Positions 1-9,800 of a DNA stretch of 11,954 bases are shown piece by piece. The stretch comes from an uncultured archaeon (GTDB lineage: Archaea > Thermoproteota > Nitrososphaeria > Nitrososphaerales > CALBXV01), in the NCBI GenBank assembly GCA_937890045.1, contig CALBXV010000335.1, positions 1 through 11,954 of the forward strand, given 5' to 3'. Both the position numbers and the translations under genes were made by a program. Each line of letters opens with the position of its first letter. Within the stretch, counting starts at the first letter, position 1. Below the pieces are notes generated by a model, which saw only the letters and a list, made by a program, of their open reading frames with translations, did not search any database and was not told where the DNA came from.

Positions 1-1109
1 TAGTATATGAGAATAATGGATCAGGAGTATTACGATTAGTTGAATCAGCATCAGACGAAACAACTGTAGGACAATCAATAACTTATTACTGTTGTAAACC
101 TTCAGGATTAGACGCTTATACGGTAGTAGCTCCAATTGCTTCTTGTAGAGTTGTTGATGGAGCTAGCGGATATTTTAGAGTAGTTAAATTTAATCTAGGA
201 AATAAAGCGGATTTAATGCTTCCGTTTATTTATAATTTTATTAAAAATTTATCTAATACTCAAGTTAGTCAATTATTTTTAGCAGGAGCCCATGCATCTA
301 TATATATAGCTCATTATGAAAAGATTGTACATGAAGGTATGGGCTTTCTTACAGCTCTGGTAATGATTGTTGTTATTGTAGTTATAGCTTACTACGCTTA
401 CCCAATGCTTAAAGAATCATTTACTGCTATGACAGCAGTTTTTGCAAAAATGGCTGCTGCTACGTCTCTGAGTGCAGCGTTTTCTATAGCACTAAGTGCA
501 CTTATAGCTCAATTGCCAAATATGCTTCTAAGGATGGCTGCTCAATATATAATTCAGGTGATTATTACAGAAATAGCCGGGGATAACGAAGAGTTAGCAA
601 CGATTCTTAATTTAGTATCTATGGTAGCTGTAGCAGCATGGGACCCAGGCGTTACATATGGACAAGCAGCACCAAGCTTTATAGGTCCTATGCCTGCAAA
701 TGCTCCTTATAGCTTTCATTACAGTGGAATGGGTTTTAATACGGCTTTTTTAACTAACCCATTGAAAATAGCTAATTTTGCTTTAGATGTTATAAATGGA
801 TTAAATAGAATAAGTTTAAAAAAAGAAGCCCAAATTGCTGAAGATTTAAGACAAGAGAGAGCACAATGGATAACTGAAGCAGGTGAAAAAGATGCACATT
901 TAAAGATGCTACAAGAAATCAGTAACCCAACAAAGAGTTTTACACAAGATGTAATGCTTCAATCATTACAAGTTGTTAATAGGGGTGCAGCATTAGGAGG
1001 AGAAGCAACTTATGCTTTATTTACTGCACAATATGAGGTTCCATACTTACAACATGCATATAGTGAAACTATACAGCAATCTGTAAGCAGTAGTGGAAGG
1101 TATATATAG
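1..1109 (+). CDS. Unidentified phage protein with hydrophobic segments, 5'-partial (C-terminal 368 residues)
   Basis: The frame is already open at base 3 and runs to a TAG at 1107-1109, so the gene begins upstream of the window. The ATG at 216 is internal: it has no ribosome binding site and coding sequence continues before it. The first 70 or so visible residues look beta-rich and include vicinal cysteines (C30, C31) and C48. After that come hydrophobic stretches at about 114-131 (rich in V, I and Y), 155-171, 173-191 and 199-213, of which the first is the clearest membrane-spanning candidate. The last 150 residues are charged and helical, with no further cysteine. I do not recognise the family. 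Its place directly before ejection-protein genes suggests a tail or virion component that meets a membrane, but this is inference from context and composition only. Confidence 0.75.
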   Translation, partial: VYENNGSGVLRLVESASDETTVGQSITYYCCKPSGLDAYTVVAPIASCRVVDGASGYFRVVKFNLGNKADLMLPFIYNFIKNLSNTQVSQLFLAGAHASIYIAHYEKIVHEGMGFLTALVMIVVIVVIAYYAYPMLKESFTAMTAVFAKMAAATSLSAAFSIALSALIAQLPNMLLRMAAQYIIQVIITEIAGDNEELATILNLVSMVAVAAWDPGVTYGQAAPSFIGPMPANAPYSFHYSGMGFNTAFLTNPLKIANFALDVINGLNRISLKKEAQIAEDLRQERAQWITEAGEKDAHLKMLQEISNPTKSFTQDVMLQSLQVVNRGAALGGEATYALFTAQYEVPYLQHAYSETIQQSVSSSGRYI

Positions 1110-1117
1110 ACAATTTC

Positions 1118-1125
1118 TATAAATA
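1118..1125 (+). promoter_or_regulatory. Possible late promoter box (TATAAATA)
   Basis: The eight bases TATAAATA match the consensus of T4-type late promoters exactly. They lie in the 62-base gap after the first gene, 47 bases upstream of the next start codon. No other convincing promoter is visible in the window. Such a match is easy to get by chance in AT-rich DNA, and nothing else here points to a T4-type late sigma factor, so the call is weak. Confidence 0.2.
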
Positions 1126-1159
1126 ATAGTAATATCTACGTAATATAGTGCATAGTAAT

Positions 1160-1165
1160 AAGGAG
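1160..1165 (+). promoter_or_regulatory. Ribosome binding site AAGGAG deciding the start at 1172
   Basis: AAGGAG sits six bases before the ATG at 1172. It lies downstream of the in-frame GTG at 1148, so it can serve only the ATG and fixes the start of the small virion protein gene. Confidence 0.85.
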
Positions 1166-1171
1166 ACACAC

Positions 1172-1828
1172 ATGGCTAATTTTCAAGATAGTTGGAAACA
1201 GTGGGGAAATAAGCAAACCGGTTATGGCGGTAGTTGGAGAGGTTATAATCCAGATCCAACATTAATTCAAGGAAGTCCTAGTGGTTTCCGGTTATCCAGT
1301 ACTTTACCCTCCTCAGATGCTTATCAACCAAATCCATATGAATACAAAGGACCGACACGAACAGAAAGTGACAAGCTCTCTAGGGAATATGATAAAAAAA
1401 TGCGAGAACTTCAAGCCGTAAATGCAATACAAGCTGAAACGTCATATCCAGAGTGGATTAACAAGTTTAATGTTGGATTTGGAGATAAATCAATATTTAG
1501 ACATAAATCTCCTCAATTTTTTCAAAAAGAGGAACCAGATCCACCAGAGAAAAGCTGGGCAACTGGTATGTGGGACCAAGTTAAAAATATGGGCCTTAAG
1601 GATTGGGGAAATCTTGGAGTACAAGGATTAAAAGCTTGGACTGGTCTTAAAGAACTTGAACAAGCCGAAAAACAAAATAAATTAGCTCAAGAAACATTGG
1701 GTTTTCAAAAAGCTGCATGGAATAAAGATTTTGCTGGTAGAAAACTTGCATATAATACTGATGCCCAAAATGTAAATGCGTGGAAAGAAGCCCAAGGTCG
1801 GACCGATTTTAATAAATTAATGGTGTAA
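1172..1828 (+). CDS. Small tryptophan-rich internal virion protein (T7 gp14-like position)
   Basis: This 218-residue protein starts at the ATG served by AAGGAG; an in-frame GTG 24 bases upstream is rejected. Residues 1-65 are rich in G, Y, W, P and S and look disordered. Residues 66-90 form a charged helix. Residues 130-208 look amphipathic and helical, with regularly placed G, L and W, then a run containing GFQKAAWNKDF (178-187). There are ten tryptophans in all and no cysteine or signal peptide. The size, the helical C-terminal part and the place just before a large helical protein and an SLT-containing giant match the gp14 slot of T7-type phages, whose product is a small ejection protein thought to act at the outer membrane. 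Homology is inferred from position and general pattern, not from a decisive motif. Confidence 0.6.
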   Translation: MANFQDSWKQWGNKQTGYGGSWRGYNPDPTLIQGSPSGFRLSSTLPSSDAYQPNPYEYKGPTRTESDKLSREYDKKMRELQAVNAIQAETSYPEWINKFNVGFGDKSIFRHKSPQFFQKEEPDPPEKSWATGMWDQVKNMGLKDWGNLGVQGLKAWTGLKELEQAEKQNKLAQETLGFQKAAWNKDFAGRKLAYNTDAQNVNAWKEAQGRTDFNKLMV

Positions 1829-1831
1829 TTT

Positions 1832-1836
1832 AGGGG
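1832..1836 (+). promoter_or_regulatory. Weak ribosome binding site AGGGG
   Basis: AGGGG stands seven bases before the ATG at 1844 in a 15-base gap, directly after the stop of the previous gene. The tight spacing suggests the two genes are translated from one message. Confidence 0.6.
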
Positions 1837-1843
1837 AATAGAT

Positions 1844-3799
1844 ATGGTTGCAACATGGAAAACTCAAGCTGCTCCTACCTTTGATGCTGCATTAAAAGCA
1901 GCACAAGATGCAAATGATTCAATGGCAAGTGGAAGAGACAGAATATCTGATGCTGCTAGTGGCGTAATGACAAGTATTGAAAATACTGTAATGAATCAAG
2001 CTAAAACTGCGCTGATGAATCTTGATACTGACCAAGCCCGTGAAGAATTCTTGACAGAAAATCCATCTTCTTTTCATGATGCAGATAAGCTTAAGACATT
2101 TAGAGAAGAGATGATGAAGACTGATGGAGCACGTGAAAAAGAAAGCCATAAACTAACTATTTTAAGTCAATCAAAAATCCTTGATTCTATTAAAGACCCC
2201 AATGAACGAAGAGAACAAATGAATAAGTTTCAGTTCAGGAATGATACAAAAGGAATTGATGATGATGAAGGCATGCATACAGCCAGAATGGATAAGATGC
2301 TGCAGGGTCAACAATTTGAAGTTACACCACAGACCATTAAACAAGCTCATGGAAACCCAGAGAGTGAATTTACTTTTAATGAAGATGTTCAGCAAAGAGT
2401 ATTTGATATTATCGATGAAAATATAAGATCTCAATATTACGGTGCAAGCGCAAAAACTATTGAAGCAAAAAGAAATCAAGCATTAGCAGCATCACCATAC
2501 GGAGCAAGATTTACTCGTCGAATAAAAAGACGAGAAGAAATGACTGATCTGGATGTACAAGCAGAAACGTTTGCCTTTAACATAACTGATAATATAGGGA
2601 AGAAAGGCCCTGAAGCTCAAGCTAAATTAGTCGATGCAGTAAATCAAGGAATGAAGTTTTATCTAAACAATGCAACTCAGCTAAGTGATGACCAGAAACA
2701 ATGGTTAAAAGGGCCAGTATTAAAAGCATTAGATGGGGAAAACATAGATGCTGATCAAAGGTGGGACGAGATTAATGCTGGTTATGATATAGAGAATCCA
2801 GGTAGCAAAAAGAATCAAAAAAGATTTCACCGAGTACTATCCGAGCAATTAAAAGAAAAATTCCCAACTTTAGATCAAGATATAATTGATACACATATTC
2901 GCACCCTAATTAGTAGATCTGGTTTAGAAACCATGATTGGAAAAGGCAATATGATCGATGAGTTCCAAACCAAATTGGATAGGAAAGCTTTGGAACAAGT
3001 AGGTAGGCATAAGGAAAAAATAGTAGGTCAGCTATTAAAATTCCGAGACGAGGGTGTAGCTACAACTATTAGGAAAAATCTTGAAGAGTCGATAAATAAA
3101 AGATGGGGTAAAGATAAAGATGGTGTCCTAAAGGTTGTTGGTGTATCACGGAACGACTTAATCAAACAAACTGCGAATACAGTTAAAAAAATTAAAAGCG
3201 CATTTTTGGTATATGACGAAGTTAATAATACTTATCGAAGCAGCTTAGATAAAACTCAGGAAGCAACCCTTGAGTTAGGTATATATAGATTCTTAACAAG
3301 TGTAGTGGGATATGATCCAGATGATGGTTACATTCCGTGGGATAGGCCGGATTATGTAATTGCGGATTTGGGCACCTGGATGGGACAAGGTAAAGATATG
3401 TCTGATAATAGTATTAATGTACTTTTAGAAGGACTTAAAGAACATCTTCCAAAAAGAGGTGATCGTTTACCAGACGCTAATAAACCTGGAGCTGAACTTT
3501 TAGAAGACTTAATTGGAGAGTATCAGAAACGGAATCCTGAGGATAACGAGCAAAAACTTGCTGATCAGGCCGTTAGAAGCATTATAGATAACAGGTTAGC
3601 TGCAGGTCTAGCAGACGCTCAAAGACGAATCAAATGGGCAATCGCTAATCCTGCTTTAGCTAAAGATGGTGCCCTATTAGCAAAAGCTAGAGAAGATGAA
3701 AAGAAGTATGAGGCTGCTATTAGCAAGGAAGCACAGAGAAGGGCGAATTTTAAGAATAAGAAAGAGCAGCTAAAAAGAGCTGTAAGCGGAAATAACTAG
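1844..3799 (+). CDS. Internal virion / ejection protein (T7 gp15-like position)
   Basis: This 651-residue protein is rich in K, E, D, Q and N and appears helical throughout, without a signal peptide, a clear membrane segment or any cysteine. The N-terminal 60 residues (starting MVATWKTQAAPTFDAALKAA) and the region after them read as long helices. The C-terminal 50 residues are strongly basic and charged. T7 gp15 (747 residues) is an all-helical ejection protein that assembles into a channel across the periplasm, and the length, composition and gene order agree with that role. It lies 15 bases after the small virion gene and 50 bases before the giant gene, so the three probably form one late transcription unit. 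I see no enzymatic motif. The assignment rests on gene order and overall character; the coding call itself is secure. Confidence 0.65.
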   Translation: MVATWKTQAAPTFDAALKAAQDANDSMASGRDRISDAASGVMTSIENTVMNQAKTALMNLDTDQAREEFLTENPSSFHDADKLKTFREEMMKTDGAREKESHKLTILSQSKILDSIKDPNERREQMNKFQFRNDTKGIDDDEGMHTARMDKMLQGQQFEVTPQTIKQAHGNPESEFTFNEDVQQRVFDIIDENIRSQYYGASAKTIEAKRNQALAASPYGARFTRRIKRREEMTDLDVQAETFAFNITDNIGKKGPEAQAKLVDAVNQGMKFYLNNATQLSDDQKQWLKGPVLKALDGENIDADQRWDEINAGYDIENPGSKKNQKRFHRVLSEQLKEKFPTLDQDIIDTHIRTLISRSGLETMIGKGNMIDEFQTKLDRKALEQVGRHKEKIVGQLLKFRDEGVATTIRKNLEESINKRWGKDKDGVLKVVGVSRNDLIKQTANTVKKIKSAFLVYDEVNNTYRSSLDKTQEATLELGIYRFLTSVVGYDPDDGYIPWDRPDYVIADLGTWMGQGKDMSDNSINVLLEGLKEHLPKRGDRLPDANKPGAELLEDLIGEYQKRNPEDNEQKLADQAVRSIIDNRLAAGLADAQRRIKWAIANPALAKDGALLAKAREDEKKYEAAISKEAQRRANFKNKKEQLKRAVSGNN

Positions 3800-3835
3800 T
3801 TATTTAAATATACTTCCCAATAATCACCCGAGTAT

Positions 3836-3843
3836 AGAAGGAG
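3836..3843 (+). promoter_or_regulatory. Strong ribosome binding site AGAAGGAG
   Basis: AGAAGGAG stands six bases before the ATG at 3850. It is the longest Shine-Dalgarno match in the window and fixes the start of the giant gene. Confidence 0.85.
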
Positions 3844-3849
3844 TAGCAC

Positions 3850-6800
3850 ATGGGAAACGAAGAGAGTTTAGCAGAAGCTAATAAAGCGTTTCGTAAAAAT
3901 GGTAATGGTAATGGTAACGGTGCTGACACTGAAATAACCCTCACTAACCCAGCCCCTCCTCTTACTGAAGAAGAAAAGAGTAAAGCCTTATTACAAGAAA
4001 CATTAAGACGACCAAATCAACAAGTACATCCCCCCGAGTATGATGAATTTGGTAATTTACCAAGTCCTCCTCTTAATTTTGATCGAATTCTACAAAATAA
4101 AAAAGTAGAAGTTAATGATCGGAAAGTTAAAAGCCTTAAAGCCGTCCTTCCCCAGAAAGAAAATACTGCTGCACAAGTAAAAGAACAAAAACAAAAAACT
4201 TCAGAATGGGCAAATGAACATAATATAGAACTCCCAGAAATGCCTATGGTAGATCATCCCGAAGAAAGCCCAAAAAAAGAAGAGGCTATTTTTACAGCTA
4301 TAGATGGTGCAGCTGAAGAATTTGGTCTTCCTAAAAAACTATTTCGTGCTTTGATTGAGCAAGAATCCGCTTCAGGTAAACAATTAACGTCACAGACTGG
4401 AGTAGTAGGTATAGCTCAAGTAACCTTACCTACTATGAAAGAAATGATGGGGGAAGATGAAGAAGGTAATCCTTTAGGAGACCGAACAAATCCTGCTCAT
4501 TCTCTATATGCTGGGGCAAAATATTTAGCTAAGCATATTAAAGACTGGAAAGCGAAAGGGTTTGGCGAACAGCAATCTCAGCAGTTAGCGACAATGTCAT
4601 ACAATACTGGGTTTGCTCGTGTAAAAGAAGCTATTAAAGCTACAGGAGAAACACATCCTGGTATGCAAAAAATAGAAGATGCTGGTATTAAGTTATTTAA
4701 ACAACGTTGGGATAGAGTTGGTCAACCTGGAAAAAGATTCACTACTAAGAAGCAAACAGCTCTTGGTAGTTTTATAGAAGGAGCTAAGCATTGGAAAAAA
4801 ATCCACTATAAGGATGGAGTACTTCAACACTATAAAGTAGAAGGTTCTGATACATTTACTGCAGTTCAAAAACCTAAAGAACCCCCTATCTCTCGTACAA
4901 TAGATAAATCTCCAATTGAAGTACGAGAACCTATAGAACCTTCAGATATAGAAATTCCAGGAAGTGTTGCTGCTAAACTGCATCCCACCCAAGAGATTAG
5001 AGAAACACCAGAAATAAAACCTCGAATTCTGGGTAAAGTTCCTTCTATTTCTTCAGCTGTTCCTGTTTCTAAAATACCTCCTACAGAACAGAGAGATATA
5101 GATAGGCCTCCGATTAAAGCAAGAACTCCGGAAAAAGTCTTTGTCCCTAGTGAAATATCTCCAGTACCTATGATAAAAGGAGTAGATCCAAGATTTTCAG
5201 ATGTAGCTGCTATACCTCATACTCCTTCTCCTGTAACTACCCCAGAGCTTCTACAACCTACACAGCGGGTGGATACAGAAATTAAACCTATTATTAGACC
5301 AACAACTAGTCCTAGAGAGACTACTGATTTATTAATTAAAAAACCTATTGATCAAGATCCTCAAGAGCCAGTTGAACCAGAGGTTGACGTAGATAATCGA
5401 GATCCTGGTAGAGATCGTCAAAAGGCAGAAACACAGCAAAAAATAGAGCAACAACGAAGAGAATATGAAGAATCTAAAGAAGAACGAGAAAAAGCTGGAG
5501 CTATTGCGGAACAGTTTATAGAAGATAAAGAAACATATATACGAAAACGTACTAGTACACCTGGAGTTATTGCAAAAACTTATGAAACTTTTAAAACAGG
5601 CGTTGAAAAAGCTGCTGAAAGTTTAGCGGGAATAGATGTAGATAAAGAATGGAATCAATTAAAAGATACCTTAGCAGAAACTCCAGAAATATTTCAACAA
5701 GGGGTAAAGAACAATGTTGATAGTATAAAAGGTTTAGCAGAACGCTTTATGGAACATAAAGGCATAACAGACGTATCTTGGAATCAAGTAATAGATTACG
5801 TTACAAAAAATTTAGCAGAATTTATAGATTGGATTCAACAAACAGAACGCCTAGAAAGAGAGAGATTAGAAAAAGCTACAGGTAAAAAGTTCGCAGCAGG
5901 AGCTTACCCAGGTAGTCCAAACGAAAAAAAACTAAACGAATTAAAAGAGAAGGACAATATAGAAAAGGTTGGTGGTCAAGGTAATTGGAATGCAATTCAA
6001 AAAGATGACCAAGAAGGAATACAAGCAGGATTAGATGAATTAGCGGATAAAATAGACGGAGCCAATCAAACTGGAAACGATGCTCTAGTAAAAACACTTA
6101 CAGAACAATATGTCAAATTACGTAAATATAAAAAAGTAAAACTTGTACAGAAAGCTACGGATACAACCTACAATCGAGCTAAAGAACCCGATTATTTTAG
6201 AAAATATCCTCTACAGATTTCTATTGATCTGGATACTGGCCCAAGTAAAGGAATATCCTCTGCTTGGGACATGATGCCATCTGAGGATATATGGAAAGCA
6301 GGAATAGGAATGATAAAGATGGAGTCTTTAGAAAATAGGACTCCTGTTGTATCAACATATGGCACAAACGTATTTGAACATGAAGACGGTGGATGGTCAG
6401 TCCGAACTCATGACGGTAGAGTACTCAATTTCCGCGATGAAATACTAGCTAAATCATATGGTGATTATAACGCAGCAAATGCCAGAGGAGAGTATGAAAA
6501 TGCTCCAACAAGTGGCAGTCCTCGTGAGTATTTTAATAGGACCATGGCCGGATTAATGATGCCTTTTGAATTATTAGGTCATGCAATGACCGGACCAACT
6601 ACTTTAATAGACCATGTGACAAAGTGGAATAAGGTAGAAGTATCTAATAACCGTTCTCCCATTACTCATGAAATACTAACAGATTTTAATAATGGGACAT
6701 TACCAAAAACTAACGAATTCTACGAAACCCTTACTATATTAAAAGAATCAGCTGAGCAAAATAAATCAGAAGCAAATGCTATTGATAGATTTGCTACGAG

Positions 6801-9800
6801 TTACAGAAAATTTTTTCCTGTAAATCAAAAACATATGGCAGGAGCTGCTACTGCTTTTAAACTTCTTAATCAAAGAAAAGGTACACTGCATTCTCTTGCA
6901 TTTGCATTCGATAATGTTGGAATTTTTATGGAACAAGGTTTTGACAGCATTGGATTTACGTTAGCACTGACACTAGGTAACTTACCTGTACAATTAGGTA
7001 TGCTTGCTAGTTTAGCTAAAGGTCAGTCTCAAATAATGATCAGAGATTATATTAGAGATTACGGAAAAGAGCCCTCTCCAGAAATAATGGAACGTATAAA
7101 AATATCTGCCGCTTTTAGTCTTGCAGCTGAAAAAATTAGTTTGGGATACATGAAAGGCGTAGTTAAAGGTTTACCTATAGTAGGAGATCAAGTTAAGTGG
7201 GTTGGTAAAGTAGGAGCAGCTATAAATAAATCTATCGATAGTAATGTTGCTACTAGCCTTACTAAAAGATTACTAGTTAAACCGACTATATCGATGTTTG
7301 GGGAAGGCGTACAGGAACGATTTAGTCAGGAAGCTGAACATTATGGAATACATGGAAAATGGCTACCACCTGAAGAAGGAACTCTAGCTATTGTTTCAGG
7401 AATGACTGCAGCACCTACAGTTGGTGGTACTTTAATTACCGCAAATATAGGCGGTAAAATTGTTAAAAAAGTGCTATCTAGAGAAAGTTTAGCCGACCAA
7501 AGGAAACAATTCCAATACGAGTTAAATAGGATCCAGTTACAATTAGGACAGATTAGTAAACATACTCGTATATCTGATCTTGATGCACAAATAGAAAATT
7601 TAGAGGTAGAAGTAGTACCACATGATGGTTCAGAAGGTTATGGGGTTGAAACAGCTAATGAGCGTTTTCAGTTTCATTATGATCAAGCACGTCTAAATGA
7701 TATTCCTCATCGTGATGCACTAGCTGATGCTCAAAGAAGAGTCGAGAATGAACTTAAACAACTTAAACAAGAAAGAGATGAATTAGCTAATAATACTCCT
7801 ACTATAAGAGTTAAGAATACAGTAATAGCTAATGATATTAGAAAACAAATAGCAAACATAGATAAGTTAATTGCAGAAGGTGATAATGCCCAATCCATTG
7901 CAACCCTTGAAAATCAGAAAAGAGATCTTGAAGCAAAACTAGAGGCTCCAGTTAGTAAAGAAGAACTTGCGTATCATCAACAAGCACTACTAACTGATAA
8001 GAAAATAGCAGAAAAGCTTCTTATAGATAGTGACCCAAAAGCATCAAAAGAAGATAAAGAGGCAGCTAAAAAAGGAGATCCATTAGGTCTTAAAGCAATT
8101 GCTGCTCTAGAACAGCAATTAGATAATATAGCTAAAATAACTAGTGTTGTATTAAAGCCAGAATTAGGAGAGCCTGTTACTTTAGCAGAAGATGATCCTT
8201 ATAAACCTGAAAAAGGTAGTGGGTTAAAACTACGTCAACTAGAAGGAGAAAAAGGAGAAGACGGAAAAGAAGGAAAACTAGTAAATACTGTTGAACTTAT
8301 ACCAGAAAATCCAGAATGGCTTGATGAACAAGGAAGAAGAAAGACAGAAAAAGATTTCCCTGATAAAGCAGCTTATCAAGAGTTTCTTAATGAAACTAAA
8401 GAGTTCGATGCTAACCAGGAAAAAGGTAAAGCAAAGCTTGCTGAACTTCGTAAAGAGCAAAACAAATTAGAACCTGAACAAGTAACTGCATATAGAGTAT
8501 CTGAAGTTTTAAGATTATTAAATGAGGTATCTGAATTAAATCTAGATGATGATGCAAAGACAGCTGTTCGTAAAATAATACAAAAATTTGAAGAAACAGG
8601 TATTTTAGGACCTGAAGCAGAAGAAGGTAAATCATTAGCTGATAAGTTATTTAGTGGGCCAGATCCATTTGGTGATGTACAAAATGCTAGTCAAGAAGAG
8701 CTACAAAGATTAATTGAAGATCCTGAGATAACTCCTGAAACTAAAACTCTTTTAGAAGCAGTAAAAGCAGCTAATAAAATTAAAGAGAGTTCTAGAAAGA
8801 ATGTTCATGATAAGAACATTCAAGAAGTAGGTGAAGAAGTTGTTTCTGGAGAAGAGGGGGATTTTAAAGGTCTCTATACCTATCGAGATGACATAATAGC
8901 CTTATATAAAAATCTAGATAAAACAGGAGTACTGGCACTAGCTCGAAAGATTGAAGTTCAAATGCAGGCAATGAATGTCCATGCGGAGAATCTTAATAAG
9001 AAACTCATTGCATTTAAAGACGCAGCTCAACGTAATATTGATGATCCTGCTGGAGTCGATAAAGATGGTAATCAGCTGATTTGGACTGTAAGAGGTAATC
9101 GTGCTGTAGATGAAGAAACCGGTAAACTAACAGGCTCACGAGAAATGACCTACTCTGTCCAAAAAATGACAGAGGCAGAGTACACACAGCAACGAGAAGT
9201 TGAAGGAAGATATCTTAATAGAATAGATGCTAATTCCCGTACTGCTGAACCTAGGCAAAAGAACGGTTCAGCAAAATTAATTAGAACTCTTGAGGAGGAA
9301 GTAAAACTAGGAAAATACGCAGTAGATGCTGTTAATGCGTACAAAGATTCATCTATTGATAAACAACAGAAATTACGTGCAGTTGGTGCATCTAGTAATC
9401 GTACATTCCAGGCTGAACTGAAAAACATTAAAACAAAAATAGGCACACCTATAGTAGAAATTCCTGATGAAGTTATAGAGAGTATAGGTACTACACCTGA
9501 ACAGGAAGATCAGAAATCTAAAGATAAAAAAGCTGAAAAAGAGGAGAAAAAGCCTGAAGGAAAATTTATTAAAGATGAGATTGCAGAAGTTGAAGCAAAG
9601 ATTAAAGCCGTAAAAGAAAAAATTGCTGATAGAGACGCTAAAAAAGGCGATAAAAGGAGTTCCCTAGATGAAGATAATGAACTTGAAGAAGAATTATTTA
9701 GACTTCAAGACCAACTCGCACAACTTAAAATCCTCGAAGAACAATCTAGTGAAGAGCAGGATGAGCCATCTGATGAATCGCTTGGACTACCTGATGAAAC

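Noticed and set aside
216..1109. A 297-residue gene starting at the ATG at 216
   Set aside because: The same frame is open back to base 3 with plausible protein sequence, and no ribosome binding site precedes 216. The gene is cut by the window edge instead.
1148..1171. GTG at 1148 as start of the small virion protein
   Set aside because: The AAGGAG at 1160-1165 lies after this GTG and six bases before the ATG at 1172, which is therefore the start.
1422..2479. Short overlapping frames inside the two ejection-protein genes (1422-1631, 1919-2149, 2171-2479, 2241-2426)
   Set aside because: They are shadows of longer well-supported genes and show no recognisable protein features.
3809..3836. Inverted repeat TATACT/AGTATA before the giant gene as a terminator or N4-type promoter hairpin
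   Set aside because: The stem is only six A/T-rich pairs with a 16-base loop and has no U-run; N4 promoters have short three-base loops. Probably chance.
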